64,000 nt of DNA from Alkalicoccus daliensis (GCF_900103955.1 NZ_FNIL01000003.1:186001-250000); one strand, 5' to 3'; shown: positions 8,336 to 17,909, counted from the first letter of the stretch. Numbers and translations: made by a program. Notes: a model not told the origin generated them from the letters alone.

Positions 8336-9643
8336 GTTTCTAATCACAGGCTGGGCACTCATATCCTCTTCAATGTCTTCAGATGATTCCACTTTTTTAA
8401 CTTCTGTCATCACGAATCCGCTTTTCGGCATGGTAGGCATCCGCCTTAAATCATATTCCAGGTTTTGTTCGGGTACGCGGTAAGTGATTTTGTTTGTAAG
8501 ATATTGAAAAACTGCACGCATTACCATGACAGTCATCCATTCTCCAGCACAGCGGTGGCCGATATGATGATCCCCTCCGCCGAATGGGACAAAAGCAAAG
8601 GGACTTTCTTTCCAATCCTTGAAACGTTCCGGAATAAATTCATCTGCCTTTTCCCAGGAATCCGGATGACGGTTCGTTCCGAAAAGATCCAGGATAACAA
8701 GTGTATTCTTTTTAAAGTCCTGGCCATGCCAGTGAAAATCATTTTTAACTTTGGCACCCATAGCAGGTGCAAAAGGAAAATACCGCCGGACTTCCTGTGT
8801 AAACCATTGAGAATAGTTATTTTTATCTTTCCGCAGTTTTTCTTCAATTTCCGGATTTTGATGAATTGCCATCGCACCAAATGTAATAAAATGCACAGCT
8901 GCAAGCAGAGGACGGAACGCGTTATTTAATGAGACAGCTGCTGTTTTTGTATCCAGCTTTTTCCCGTTCGCTTCTACATGGTGCGCAACAATATATGCCG
9001 GAGTGTAGGCCGGCACTTCCACTTTCCCTTTGCGGATCTGCTTAATATAATCAGCCAGCCATTTTTCCTGGCTTTTTCTCGCTTTTCTTCCGTCTTTATA
9101 TTGCTGGGGCGTGCCTCCGAAGGAATCTACCATGGCTGACAGCTCTTTCGTTCGCTGCTGTACTTCTCCTTCAGACAAGGGCACCCCTGCCCATCTGCAT
9201 GCAGCCCGCGTAAGAATTTCTTCCATTTCATCAAATAGAATTACTTTATCTCTGCTTTCCCACTGAGCGGATTTTGTATCGAGTTCCTCCACTACGAATT
9301 TCTTCATATCTTCAAGCCTTTCCGGCGTCATCATAGATAAGAACATTCTTTTTCTTTGTTTATGTGCTTCCCCGTCCATTCCATGAATAGCGCCTTCCCC
9401 TGTCAAAGTCATGCGAAGGGGTTTTGGAATAGCTCCTTTCCGCTTGAATTTGTCATTATCATAAAATACTTCAGCGGCTTCTTCTCCTGCCATGCATATT
9501 GTTTTTTGTCCGGCAATTCTTGTTTTAAAGATATCTGACTGCAGCTCTTCCCGATGGCTCGGCAGAAAATGGAAACCCTCCTGGATAAGAGCTTTTGTTT
9601 TGTCAAAACCTTTCGTCTTAGGTATCGGTGTTTTCACTTTCAT
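8333..9643 (-). CDS. cypC: Cytochrome P450, CYP152 fatty-acid peroxygenase
   Basis: A 436-residue protein matching the CYP152A group (B. subtilis CypC/P450-BSbeta), which uses H2O2 to hydroxylate fatty acids at alpha or beta carbon without a reductase partner. The heme loop is FVPFGGGDHHIGHRCAGEW with Cys ~365, including the GGGDHxxGHRCxGEW signature of this group. The Arg-Pro pair in NNAFRPLLAAV (about residue 245) is the carboxylate-binding site replacing the usual acid-alcohol pair. It is somewhat longer than BSbeta (417), with an acidic C-terminal tail (SSEDIEEDMS). The start has AAGGAG nine bases upstream, overlapping the stop of the FAD/Rieske gene 14 bp away, so the two are probably co-transcribed. 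Confidence 0.93.
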   Translation of the reverse strand: MKVKTPIPKTKGFDKTKALIQEGFHFLPSHREELQSDIFKTRIAGQKTICMAGEEAAEVFYDNDKFKRKGAIPKPLRMTLTGEGAIHGMDGEAHKQRKRMFLSMMTPERLEDMKKFVVEELDTKSAQWESRDKVILFDEMEEILTRAACRWAGVPLSEGEVQQRTKELSAMVDSFGGTPQQYKDGRKARKSQEKWLADYIKQIRKGKVEVPAYTPAYIVAHHVEANGKKLDTKTAAVSLNNAFRPLLAAVHFITFGAMAIHQNPEIEEKLRKDKNNYSQWFTQEVRRYFPFAPAMGAKVKNDFHWHGQDFKKNTLVILDLFGTNRHPDSWEKADEFIPERFKDWKESPFAFVPFGGGDHHIGHRCAGEWMTVMVMRAVFQYLTNKITYRVPEQNLEYDLRRMPTMPKSGFVMTEVKKVESSEDIEEDMSAQPVIRN

Positions 9644-9657
9644 GTATATACGCTCCT

Positions 9658-11196
9658 TTATTTTTTGTCGGCTTCTATTTTTTTCAAAGGTTTAAGTGCC
9701 GGTCCTTCAATTACCTCCCCGTCAACCGCAAAGCGGGAGCCGTGGCAGGGGCAGTCCCAGGACCTTTCCGCATTATTCCATTCCACTCCGCATTTCATAT
9801 GGGTACACACTGGATTTATAAGATGAAGTTCTCCTTTTTCATCCCGGTAGGCACCAGTTTTCTTCCCATCATATTGAATAATTGCTCCTTCATCATTCTG
9901 CAGTTGCTCCAGCTCTTCTTCTTTACGTTTTAAATGCGATTTTACAAACTGCGTCCCATCATCCAATGTTTCTTTCGCTAGAGTCAGACCGTCATCAACC
10001 TTCAAATGAGACCGGCGCGGATCAAACAGCGAAACAAATTCATTTTCTTTTTCCAGAATTGTGTCTGTTAATACCTGTGCAGCCACCATTCCGTTGGACA
10101 TTCCCCACTTTTTGAACCCTGTAGCTACGTAGACGTTCGGCCTGCCGGTAACAGCCTGGCCGATATAGGGGATTTTATCTAGGGTAGTGAGATCCTGTGA
10201 AGACCATCTGTATGCCATCTCGTATGCTCCAAAATTTTCAGCAGCAAATCGCTTCAGGTTCTCATAGTGCTCCATCGTGTTGTTACTTTTCCCAGTTTTG
10301 TGGCCTTCCCCACCAATCAATGCATATTTTTCCCCGTCAATATCTACATGCCGCAGAGAAAAACTCGGTTTATCAAAGCCCAGATACATCCCATCCGGGA
10401 CAGGTTTTTCCGTTTTCACTACAATGGAATAAGAACGGCTCGGGTGAAGTCTTGAAAAATAGAACCCAAGAGAGTCTTTAAATGGAAAATGCGTTGTCAT
10501 TATTAAGTTTGAAGCATTTACTTTACTGCCATTTCTCATTTCCAGTTCTACAGGGTTTTTCCCTTTGAAATCTACTGCCGTTGAATTTTCGTATATTTTC
10601 CCGCCAAGTTCTGTAATTCTTTCAATAATTTTATTTAAAAACTTTACTGGATGAAAATGAAACTGATCCTGCATTATCAATGCTGCTTCCGTAGAAAACG
10701 GCAGATCGGAAGTTTCATGGAATTCGTGGGGAATGTTCAGTTTGTCATACGCTTCTTTTTCTTTTAACAGCTGTTTTTTTCCTTTTTCTGTACCTGCGTG
10801 TAAAATTGCTTCCTGCTTTTTAAAATCACAGTCAATCTGCTGTTCTGAAATCAGCTGTACTATTTTGTTCATTGCCTCTGTCTGCGCCAGAAAATACTTC
10901 GCTGCACTCTCTTCACTCTGATTTTCTATCAGCTCATTGTACATAACATCGTGCTGGGCTGTAACTTTTGCTGTAGTAAAACCAGTAGTCCCATCCATGA
11001 GAGAAGTTCCTTCCAGCAGGGCAACCTTCTGGCCTTCCAGTGTTAATAAGTATGCAGTTAAAATACCTGCAATTCCCCCTCCAACTACAGCAGTATCCAC
11101 ATGAATATCTTCCTCTAATGCTGGAAATGACCTGTTTTCACTATGTGTTCTCCAGTATGATGCTGAATAATCCGGTATGTTCATGTTTTCTTTCAT
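9658..11196 (-). CDS. FAD-dependent oxidoreductase with C-terminal Rieske domain (YhfW-like)
   Basis: A 512-residue two-domain enzyme. The N-terminal DAO-type FAD domain has VVGGGIAGILTAYLL near residues 37-51 and LLEGTSLMDGTTGFTT. The C-terminal Rieske [2Fe-2S] domain has CTHMKC and CPCHGSRF (ligands about C464, H466, C482, H485). The layout matches B. subtilis YhfW; the reaction is unknown. I prefer the ATG at 11196 because GGAGG then sits 6 bases upstream; the ATG at 11202 directly abuts it. It sits 14 bp ahead of the P450 gene, so electron transfer or H2O2 supply to that enzyme is conceivable, but this is inference. Confidence 0.88.
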   Translation of the reverse strand: MKENMNIPDYSASYWRTHSENRSFPALEEDIHVDTAVVGGGIAGILTAYLLTLEGQKVALLEGTSLMDGTTGFTTAKVTAQHDVMYNELIENQSEESAAKYFLAQTEAMNKIVQLISEQQIDCDFKKQEAILHAGTEKGKKQLLKEKEAYDKLNIPHEFHETSDLPFSTEAALIMQDQFHFHPVKFLNKIIERITELGGKIYENSTAVDFKGKNPVELEMRNGSKVNASNLIMTTHFPFKDSLGFYFSRLHPSRSYSIVVKTEKPVPDGMYLGFDKPSFSLRHVDIDGEKYALIGGEGHKTGKSNNTMEHYENLKRFAAENFGAYEMAYRWSSQDLTTLDKIPYIGQAVTGRPNVYVATGFKKWGMSNGMVAAQVLTDTILEKENEFVSLFDPRRSHLKVDDGLTLAKETLDDGTQFVKSHLKRKEEELEQLQNDEGAIIQYDGKKTGAYRDEKGELHLINPVCTHMKCGVEWNNAERSWDCPCHGSRFAVDGEVIEGPALKPLKKIEADKK

Positions 11197-11220
11197 CTTC
11201 ATCCTCCTCTGTTTGATTTA

Positions 11221-11254
11221 AAAAAAAGAGCAGCGTTAACTGAAACGCTGCTCT
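11221..11254 (-). terminator. Intrinsic terminator after lactate permease gene
   Basis: 11-bp perfect stem AGAGCAGCGTT / AACGCTGCTCT followed on the minus strand by a T-run (A-run at 11221-11227). It separates lctP-like transcription from the FAD/Rieske gene. Confidence 0.9.
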
Positions 11255-11270
11255 GTAAACTATTTACTCT

Positions 11271-12884
11271 TTACCCTCCAATGAAGTGAAGTAAAACTGC
11301 TGTCGCAGAAACTGCAACTCCTGCAATCAGACAAAATACTATTGCAGGTTTGAATACTTCGGCATCTCTTCCTTGAATTCCAGCTGTACTTGTACCAAGT
11401 ACCACGTTGGCGGGAGCAATGGAGTTACCGATAGCACCGCCTGTCGACTGCGCTGCAATTGTCTGTGCCAGATTCAATCCGTCCATAGACTGTGCAACAT
11501 TTCCGTGCAATGGTGCGAACAGCACGTTGGAGGAAGTGTTGGATGATGTCATAAATGCACCTGTAATACCGATAACATTCGCAAGCGCAACGTATACAGG
11601 TGGATTTGATACCATCGCAATACCGAGTGCAAGAACTGTCGTCTGTCCGGAACTGCCCATGATCTCTGTCATCGTCAGAAACCCGGAAATTGCCAGAGAA
11701 GCTCCCACAGCATTTCCCTTTACTCCCTTCCAGACGGATTTTAATGTGTCGGAAGAATACAGTTCCAATCTTTTATACCAGAACACACCGAAGGCGGAAG
11801 CTAATAGCAAATACAGCCCTGGATGCGTTAATGGTGCAATTGGAGAATATGCTTCCTCTGCTTCTTCTTCAAAGCCGTAACCTGTCTCTGTAGCAGGGAA
11901 CGGAGGACCGAATTCAAGCTGATCCAGCATGTTATTGATCTGCGGAATCCCCAAAGCGATCACGGATACTATAGTTAATACATAATAAGGCATTAAAGCT
12001 TTATGCATAGAAATATCCGGTTTTTTTCCATTGTCTTTTTCTTTTTCCTCTAAAATATCTGTATCTTCTTCTGACGGCGATTTTTCGCTGTACTTCTTTC
12101 GTTTTGCAAATAAGAGAAGTACTCCCATGGCAATGGTTGCCGGGATGAACGTACTAAGCGTTGGATTCAGCTGTGCAAGTGCCAGCTGTCCTCCCCCATG
12201 AATAAGGGAAATAATAATAACGACAACAAAACCTTCTTTAATCCCTTTCCATTTTGCAAATAAGTAACAAATCATCAGCCCTGCAAGCAGATTTGGAATC
12301 CATAAGAGAATGGATGTATAAAGAATTGTTAATGCCTGTTCCTGAATTTCCACTGCGTTTACAGTTGCAATCCAACCTACGGCCAGTGTGCCGAACATAT
12401 TTGCCCAGGCATGGCCAATCAAAGGAATAACTACGGCAGTAACAGGTTTTACACCGATTCCAATTAATAAAGGTGCAACAATCGCGATCGGCGCACCGAA
12501 GCCTGCAATACCCTGTAAAAACGAAGCAAATACCCAACCGAAAGCAAGCACTAGAAACAAGTAGTTCTGACTTTTATCCTGGATTCCTTCCCGGATGACA
12601 TCAAAGGCACCTGCTTCTTTCGTTACCTGATAAAGTAAAAGTGCCGGCCAGACAACAAGCAGAATAAAAAATGCTTCCCAGAGTCCTTTACCGAAGCCAA
12701 CTGCTACATTGTCAATTGGTGCCTGATACACTAAAAATGCGATTGCTGTAGCAATACCCATAGCAATCCACCCGGACCGCGGGCCGGACCACTTAAGTAC
12801 CACCAGCATAATTAATAATAAAACAAGGGGGAGTACTGCGACTCCCCAATGAAGTAAATCTACTGGAAGGTTCGTATCTTCCAT
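11271..12884 (-). CDS. L-lactate permease (LctP/LldP family)
   Basis: A 537-residue polytopic membrane protein with about 12-14 hydrophobic segments. Family marks are LFLVLAFGWVFASFLQGIAG, GAPIAIVAPLLIGIG, IPLIGHAWANMFGTLAVGW and, near the end, GSSGQTTVLALGIAM and SNTSSNVLFAPLHG. These proteins import L-lactate or glycolate with protons. The hydrophilic loop (KRKKYSEKSPSEEDTDILEE) is unusually acidic. The start ATG 12884 follows GGAAGGAG. No lactate-oxidation genes (lutABC, lldD) are in the window, so the substrate rests on family only. The gamma-glutamyltransferase gene ends 27 bp upstream on the same strand, so the two may share a transcript. Confidence 0.92.
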   Translation of the reverse strand: MEDTNLPVDLLHWGVAVLPLVLLLIMLVVLKWSGPRSGWIAMGIATAIAFLVYQAPIDNVAVGFGKGLWEAFFILLVVWPALLLYQVTKEAGAFDVIREGIQDKSQNYLFLVLAFGWVFASFLQGIAGFGAPIAIVAPLLIGIGVKPVTAVVIPLIGHAWANMFGTLAVGWIATVNAVEIQEQALTILYTSILLWIPNLLAGLMICYLFAKWKGIKEGFVVVIIISLIHGGGQLALAQLNPTLSTFIPATIAMGVLLLFAKRKKYSEKSPSEEDTDILEEKEKDNGKKPDISMHKALMPYYVLTIVSVIALGIPQINNMLDQLEFGPPFPATETGYGFEEEAEEAYSPIAPLTHPGLYLLLASAFGVFWYKRLELYSSDTLKSVWKGVKGNAVGASLAISGFLTMTEIMGSSGQTTVLALGIAMVSNPPVYVALANVIGITGAFMTSSNTSSNVLFAPLHGNVAQSMDGLNLAQTIAAQSTGGAIGNSIAPANVVLGTSTAGIQGRDAEVFKPAIVFCLIAGVAVSATAVLLHFIGG

Positions 12885-12911
12885 CCTTATCGCTCCTTCC
12901 TGAATTTGAGG

Positions 12912-14558
12912 TTACCAGCTCAGTGCAATACCATCCCCGCGAGGGTCCGCACCGGCTTCGTATATTTTGTTTCTGATAATAATTCCCTGCGCGTGCCCCA
13001 TCTGCTGGGAGTAGCTTAGGGCAGGTTCAATTTCATGGCCTTTATCTGCTAGTGCTGTAACGACTGCATCAGGAATACGGCTTTCCAGTTTTAATGAAGA
13101 GCTGTCTTCGCCCCAAGTCCTGCCATACAGCCATCTTGGCGCTTCAATTGCCTGCTGCATATCATAGCCGAATTCCACAATTCGTGTAAAAAGTGCACAT
13201 TGGCTCTGCGGCTGTCCTTCTCCGCCCATCGTTCCAAACAATAAAAATGGCTCATCATTTTTCAGTGCCATCGCTGGAATAATCGTATGGAAAGTTCGTT
13301 TTCCCGGCTCCAGTTTGTTCGGATGCTCTTCATCCAGACTAAAGAAAGAACCACGGTTCTGCAGGAGAAATCCACAGTCTTCCACCATAAATCCTGAACC
13401 GAATTCATGATAAATACTTTGGATCATGGAAACTGCATTTCCGTCTTTGTCTGTTACTGCAAAATAAGTTGTATCTTTGTTTACATCAAGTTCCGGCAAC
13501 TCCGGCAGATCTTTGACAGGAAATGCTTTATCCATATTAATTTGGCCCAGCATTTTTTCCGTGTGCGCTTCTGAAAGCAGATCTTTTACCGGTACATCTT
13601 CAAACGCAGGATCTGTCACCCACTGGTCCCGGTAAGTGAACGCAATTTTCGCCGCTTCTGCCATTAAATGATAGTATCCGACCGAGTTATCACCGAGCTC
13701 TTTCAAATTATATTTCTCTAAAATATTCAGCATCATCAGGGTCCCTATCCCCTGCGTATTCGGCTGCATTTCAAAAATTTCGTAATCTTTCTTGTATGTG
13801 GTTGAAATTGGTTCCTGCCAGTCTGATACATGATTTTTTAAATCTTCTTTAGTAAGCAGTCCATCATGCTTTTCCAGAGAAGCAATCATTTTATCTGCAA
13901 TTTCTCCTTGATAAAAAGATGAAGCTCCATGATCTGCGATTTGTTTTAACGTCCAGGCAAGATTTTTTTGTACCATGAGCCACCCTGGCTCTAAACCTTT
14001 TCCTTCCTGGAAAAATACAGAACTTGCTTCTTCATTCATTTCAATTACTTCCGCTTTTTCATTGATAAAGCGGTTGAATTTTTCGGAGACAGGAAAACCA
14101 TGCTCTGCATAATAAATCGCATCTTCAAATAATTCTTTCCACTCAAGCTTTCCGTGCTGCTGGTGCAGTTTTTCCCAGGCATCCACTGTTCCAGGTACCG
14201 TGTTTGCAGCCTCGATACCTCTGTCCGGGATACTCTTATAATCCCGATCTTTATACCAGGAAATCGAAGCATTTTCACCAGCCCGTCCACTGCCATTTAT
14301 AGACTGTACACGTTTTTCCTGCTGGTCATAGACCAGTGCAAATAAGTCGCCTCCGAGACCAGCCATATGCGGATATACGACGCAGAGGACTGCATTTACA
14401 GCTATTGCACCTTCCACAGCATGACCGCCTTTTCGGATGACCTGTTCCCCGGCCTGCGTAGCTAAGTAGTTTGGAGAAGTAACGGCGCCTCTTGCCCCTT
14501 GCACCGGTTTTCTGCCGGTATCCAGAAATTCTGGTGCTGCTCCCTGTTGAATTTGCAA
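12912..14558 (-). CDS. Gamma-glutamyltransferase family protein (YwrD-like)
   Basis: A 548-residue Ntn-hydrolase of the GGT family. The precursor would autocleave before a Thr in NKDTTYFAVTDKDGN, giving large and small subunits. Other marks are GGHAVEGAIAVNAVLCVVYP, HMAGLGGDLFALVY and FGTMGGEGQPQSQ. No signal peptide is visible, so this is probably the cytoplasmic YwrD-type branch rather than secreted Ggt. The start is TTG 14558 with AGAGGGA five bases upstream. Possible substrates are gamma-glutamyl peptides; the adjacent permease gives no clear link. Confidence 0.88.
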   Translation of the reverse strand: MQIQQGAAPEFLDTGRKPVQGARGAVTSPNYLATQAGEQVIRKGGHAVEGAIAVNAVLCVVYPHMAGLGGDLFALVYDQQEKRVQSINGSGRAGENASISWYKDRDYKSIPDRGIEAANTVPGTVDAWEKLHQQHGKLEWKELFEDAIYYAEHGFPVSEKFNRFINEKAEVIEMNEEASSVFFQEGKGLEPGWLMVQKNLAWTLKQIADHGASSFYQGEIADKMIASLEKHDGLLTKEDLKNHVSDWQEPISTTYKKDYEIFEMQPNTQGIGTLMMLNILEKYNLKELGDNSVGYYHLMAEAAKIAFTYRDQWVTDPAFEDVPVKDLLSEAHTEKMLGQINMDKAFPVKDLPELPELDVNKDTTYFAVTDKDGNAVSMIQSIYHEFGSGFMVEDCGFLLQNRGSFFSLDEEHPNKLEPGKRTFHTIIPAMALKNDEPFLLFGTMGGEGQPQSQCALFTRIVEFGYDMQQAIEAPRWLYGRTWGEDSSSLKLESRIPDAVVTALADKGHEIEPALSYSQQMGHAQGIIIRNKIYEAGADPRGDGIALSW

Positions 14559-14589
14559 GATTATCCCTCTTTTCTGTAAATTTCAAGCT

Positions 14590-15341
14590 TATCTTTAAAG
14601 CTTGATTTTTAGTAATTAGATCTCCTGACAGTTTATTAATTTTTTGTGTTTTCGATAAAGTGGAGAAATCGTTTTTTGAAAAGCATTAGTTAAAATCTAC
14701 AAATTATATATGTCTGATTTCTCTCCTTCCCTCATAAGAATGTCACTAGTCTTTTACCTTTATGCATATTATTTAAAACTCCTTTTGCAGAAAGACGCTT
14801 TGAAGACGAAGGGAAAACGCGGGGTCCAGATAGGAAGGAAGTCTTTTAACTACTGATTATCAAGAATCAATTTGATAGTACAAATGCAGAAAACCACATA
14901 TTAGTAGAAAGTTTCGGTGCTATATACAGATATTTTCAGTAAATGTTCAGTTAAAAAAGAAGATAATATCTCGTCGAGGCTCTGCTGAGCAATTCGTCTG
15001 GGACTTATACTTTGCAATACTCGCCTGAAAGCGAACACTAAAGATGGCTGCATTTTATACCGTTGTTTTGTTCTAAAGAAGATAAATAGGTATTTTATAA
15101 AGATTTTTCTATTTTTCCCTTCCTGTGTTTATTTTTGGAGAAAGGTGGAATTCTTTAAAGAGTTTCCATGCATAAAGGTTGGGTGCCATGATTAAAAAAT
15201 GTCTGTACTTTAGTTATAAAGTCCTTTGTTTATGCACGCTGAAGTGGAATTGATTTTTCGAAATTTAATACATTTTCATTTTGAGGTTTGGTACATGAAG
15301 AAAGTTGATAAATTATTAAAATTAATAAGGAGTGATTGACT
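14590..15341. other. 752-bp AT-rich gap with no gene recognised
   Basis: No ORF with a ribosome site and no confident RNA was found. Around 14990-15050 there are faint echoes of the B-type repeat (GCTCTGCTGAGC, CGCCTGAAAGCG), too degraded to call. It lies between the upstream end of the minus-strand GGT gene and the catalase relic. Confidence 0.5.
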
Positions 15342-15477
15342 ATGTTTTACCATAGAAAAGAACTTCAATTTCATGCAAAGCCGGAAAAACCGGATCGATT
15401 TTTGCTAAAATGCTTCAGGAAATTCTAGGTGGCCAGTTCGGCGAAATTTCTGTTCCTATGCAATATCTTTTCCAGGG
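15342..15477 (+). pseudogene. Manganese catalase, N-terminal relic with frameshift, cut by a repeat
   Basis: ATG 15342 has a good AAGGAGTG ribosome site and encodes MFYHRKELQFHAKPEKPDR. The frame then shifts by one base, and the neighbouring frame reads FAKMLQEILGGQFGEISVPM and QYLFQG. Together these match the start of Mn catalases (YjqC/YdbD-like: lysine/proline-rich N-terminus, then a LQE..GGQFGE...QYLFQG helix carrying an early metal-ligand Glu). Homology stops exactly where the A-type repeat begins at 15478, and the rest of the gene (over 200 codons) is absent after the repeat. The short open frame is dead. Confidence 0.8.
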
Positions 15478-15657
15478 AGTATGAAAATTAATACTGCTGT
15501 GGAACGAAGGAGAGGACGCACGAGCGCAGTTGGAGAATTTATTTTGGCGGACGTTCTTTCCGTCAAAATTAGTCGAGAACAAGCCCTTGGGTAAGCCACT
15601 CCGAAAGTGAAGCAGCAGTATTACTTCTTTTTAGCGGAACTTTTATTTTCAAGGTAG
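15478..15657 (+). repeat. A-type structured repeat, 180-bp copy interrupting catalase relic
   Basis: Starts AGTATGAAAATTAATACTGC and ends TTTTATTTTCAAGGTAG, identical at both edges to 3357-3627. The internal inverted repeat AATACTGCTG / CAGCAGTATT and the blocks GAGAGGACGC, TTAGTCGAGAACAAGCCC, CTCCGAAAGTG are kept. The variable middle is replaced by a different hairpin (ATTTTGGCGGACG...CCGTCAAAAT). Confidence 0.88.
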
Positions 15658-15720
15658 CTTATGTTTTAAACTTGAGTATTAAAGGTATTAAAAATTGTAG
15701 TCAGTCAGGAGAGGATTACA

Positions 15721-16485
15721 ATGCCATATTTCACATCTATTAATACACAAATTCACTATAAAAGTACAGGCAGTGGCACTCCAATCATTTTTGTTCCTCC
15801 ACCTGCACTGGGAGCGGAAGCTTTTCAATATCAATTTTCACAGCTGGCTGACCATTTCCAGGTGATCACTTTTGACCCTGCCGGCAATGGAAAAAGCGGG
15901 AAAGAAAACATTCAGGAGCAATCTATAAGAGAGTGGTCAGATGATATTCTGGCACTGGCTGATCATTTATCTTTAGAAAAAATTCTACTGTGCGGCTATT
16001 CCCTCGGAGGTTCTCCAGTCCAGGAATTTGCAGCTGCTCACCCTGACAGGGCTGCAGGAATTATACTGCTGGCAAGCTTTCCTGAAGTACGTACAAAGCT
16101 GCTTGCTGCCAAAATTAAAACCGGCGAAGCTGTGACAGCAATGAATTTTAAACGCTTCCTGGCTGCAGGCCTGGCTGTTGCCCACAGTTCGAATAAAAAA
16201 GTACGAAAAAACCTGCAGCGCAACATTGAGCAGTCTTCTTTTTCAGTTGTTAAAAATATCTACAGGAATGGACGTCATTATTCTATTATGAATAAAATTT
16301 CATCTATAGAATGTCCAGTTGCTTTTATATATGGAGCATGGGATCCCGTAGCCCGTCCTTACGCTGATTTATACCGGCAAAAACTGCCGCAGCTACAGTT
16401 AATTAAAATCTCGAATGCTTCACACCAGCTCACAACGAGAGCCGCACCGCAGGTAAATGCAATAATTCGAAGTCTTTATCAATGA
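15721..16485 (+). CDS. Alpha/beta hydrolase
   Basis: A 254-residue soluble alpha/beta-hydrolase fold protein. Nucleophile Ser lies in the elbow GYSLGG (about residue 100), the acid is probably the Asp in GAWDPVARP, and the His is in NASHQLTTR. The oxyanion region is FVPPPALGAEAF, and DPAGNGKSGK is the usual strand-4 segment. Esterase, lactonase and C-C hydrolase activities are all possible. The start ATG 15721 has GGAGAGG eight bases upstream. The DUF2071 gene follows after about 18 bp on the same strand and is probably co-transcribed. Confidence 0.88.
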   Translation: MPYFTSINTQIHYKSTGSGTPIIFVPPPALGAEAFQYQFSQLADHFQVITFDPAGNGKSGKENIQEQSIREWSDDILALADHLSLEKILLCGYSLGGSPVQEFAAAHPDRAAGIILLASFPEVRTKLLAAKIKTGEAVTAMNFKRFLAAGLAVAHSSNKKVRKNLQRNIEQSSFSVVKNIYRNGRHYSIMNKISSIECPVAFIYGAWDPVARPYADLYRQKLPQLQLIKISNASHQLTTRAAPQVNAIIRSLYQ

Positions 16486-16503
16486 TATGAAGGAGTGTCA
16501 CTC

Positions 16504-17211
16504 ATGGCAAAAACGAAAAAAAACTGGCTCGCAAAACAAAATTGGAATGATCTTTTATTTATTCATTATCCCATTGCAATAGAAGATCTGCGAACACACA
16601 TACCAGAAGAGCTGGAAATAGATACTTTCGAAGGACAGGCCTGGATAGGGATCGTTCCTTTTCTGGGAACAGAAAACCAGGCGAGAAAATTCGGCAGGAT
16701 CTTTTCTGCAGACGATTTTTTAGAACTGAATGTACGCACTTATGTAACTTATAAAGGAGAAAAAGCGGTTTACTTTTTTACAATGGATGCAGATTCTTCC
16801 CTGGTAGTGCGCACCGCACGATCTGTTGTAGGTCTTCCTTATTATCATGCAGATATGAAAATTGAAGAGAAGGATGGAACAATAAAATATGAAAGCAAAA
16901 GAACGCATGATGGTAAAGCAAAAGCTTCTTTCTCCTGCTCGTATGCTCCTGTCTCCAAACCTTCCAAGTCTAAGCCGGACACTTTAACCCATTGGCTTAC
17001 GGAAAGATATGCATTATTAAAAGCAAAAAATGGCAAGGTTACAAAAGGTCCTATTCATCATGAGCCCTGGGAGCTTAGAGAGGCAGAATTAACCATTCAC
17101 AAAAACGAGCTGCTTGATTTTATAAATCCGGAAATATCAAAAACAGAACCTCTTGTACATTACTCCAAAGCAAAAGAAGTGTTATTTTATCCTTTCGAAA
17201 AATTATCTTAG
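16504..17211 (+). CDS. DUF2071 family protein (YqjF-like)
   Basis: A 235-residue protein of the DUF2071/YqjF family (acetoacetate-decarboxylase-like fold). Marks are WNDLLFIHYPI, LRTHIPEELEIDTFEGQAWIGIVPF, ELNVRTYV and ARSVVGLPYYHADMKI. Function is unknown. The start is ATG 16504, with AAGGAG eight bases upstream; the in-frame GTG at 16495 abuts the ribosome site. It follows the alpha/beta hydrolase gene closely and has its own terminator. Confidence 0.88.
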   Translation: MAKTKKNWLAKQNWNDLLFIHYPIAIEDLRTHIPEELEIDTFEGQAWIGIVPFLGTENQARKFGRIFSADDFLELNVRTYVTYKGEKAVYFFTMDADSSLVVRTARSVVGLPYYHADMKIEEKDGTIKYESKRTHDGKAKASFSCSYAPVSKPSKSKPDTLTHWLTERYALLKAKNGKVTKGPIHHEPWELREAELTIHKNELLDFINPEISKTEPLVHYSKAKEVLFYPFEKLS

Positions 17212-17248
17212 CATATTTTTTGTAAAGTTAAATTTTATTAAAAAAGGT

Positions 17249-17279
17249 GGTCCCGGCAAATACCGGGACCATCTTTTTT
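17249..17279 (+). terminator. Intrinsic terminator after DUF2071 gene
   Basis: 8-bp perfect stem GGTCCCGG / CCGGGACC with a six-base loop, followed by ATCTTTTTTG. Confidence 0.9.
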
Positions 17280-17336
17280 GCTTCTTTCATTATTTACTTC
17301 TCCACGTTCAATCTCTTTTGCAATATCTCTCTATTT

Positions 17337-17870
17337 CTAGAATTTTTCCCGCTTATCTTCATCTGTAGGAGGGTTCTGCGGGTTTAATGGATCTCCTGCC
17401 CGGCTTGTCCCTTCTCCATAAGGGGGAGCTCCTACATTTTTTTCGTTTTTATCATTTTCCCCAATTTCACTTTCAGCACCAAGACCCCTTGCTGGTTCAT
17501 GAGGAGCCATGATTAATACTTTTCCATTTTTTACGTCTGATTCATGTTTTTCCGCTTGTTCCTGCGTTAAGCCAAATTCCGTTAACTCTTTGTGAATATT
17601 ATCCGGATCCCTGCCATGCAGGGTTGTATCTCCTTTAAATGCAGCTTTTACTTTTTCCCAGAAGGAAGGCTCCCCGCTTTCTCCAGGTGCTACATGACCT
17701 TCGGCAGTATCTACATGGGCAGAAGTTTCTTTACGAAGCCATGAAGTAGTATCAACATCCTTGGCAATCAGTGTAATATCTTCCGCACGGTGTCCTTCTG
17801 ATTCCAGTCTTTCCACGACCTCTATTACCTGCGATTCTGAATCAAATGCTCCTACAACTTGTTTAGACAT
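17337..17870 (-). CDS. YflT-type general stress protein
   Basis: A 177-residue soluble protein. The N-terminal ~100 residues (VVGAFDSESQVIEVVERLESEG, EDITLIAKDV, a WEKVKAAFKG helix, SDVKNGKVLIMAP) form the heat-induced stress protein YflT domain of B. subtilis general stress protein 17M. The C-terminal third is Gly/Pro/Asn-rich and probably disordered (GDPLNPQNPPTDEDK). A paralogue of the same plan lies at 21894-22619. The start has GGAGG upstream, and a sigma-B-type promoter lies about 45-65 bp before it. The molecular role is unknown; general stress induction is the best-supported property. Confidence 0.88.
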   Translation of the reverse strand: MSKQVVGAFDSESQVIEVVERLESEGHRAEDITLIAKDVDTTSWLRKETSAHVDTAEGHVAPGESGEPSFWEKVKAAFKGDTTLHGRDPDNIHKELTEFGLTQEQAEKHESDVKNGKVLIMAPHEPARGLGAESEIGENDKNEKNVGAPPYGEGTSRAGDPLNPQNPPTDEDKREKF

Positions 17871-17909
17871 ATATATTACCTCCTTCTATTTTAATGCTAT
17901 ATATAATCT

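Noticed and set aside
11407-11880. 157-codon plus-strand frame opposite the lactate permease gene
   Set aside because: Antisense shadow of a clear membrane protein gene, with no ribosome site and no family features.
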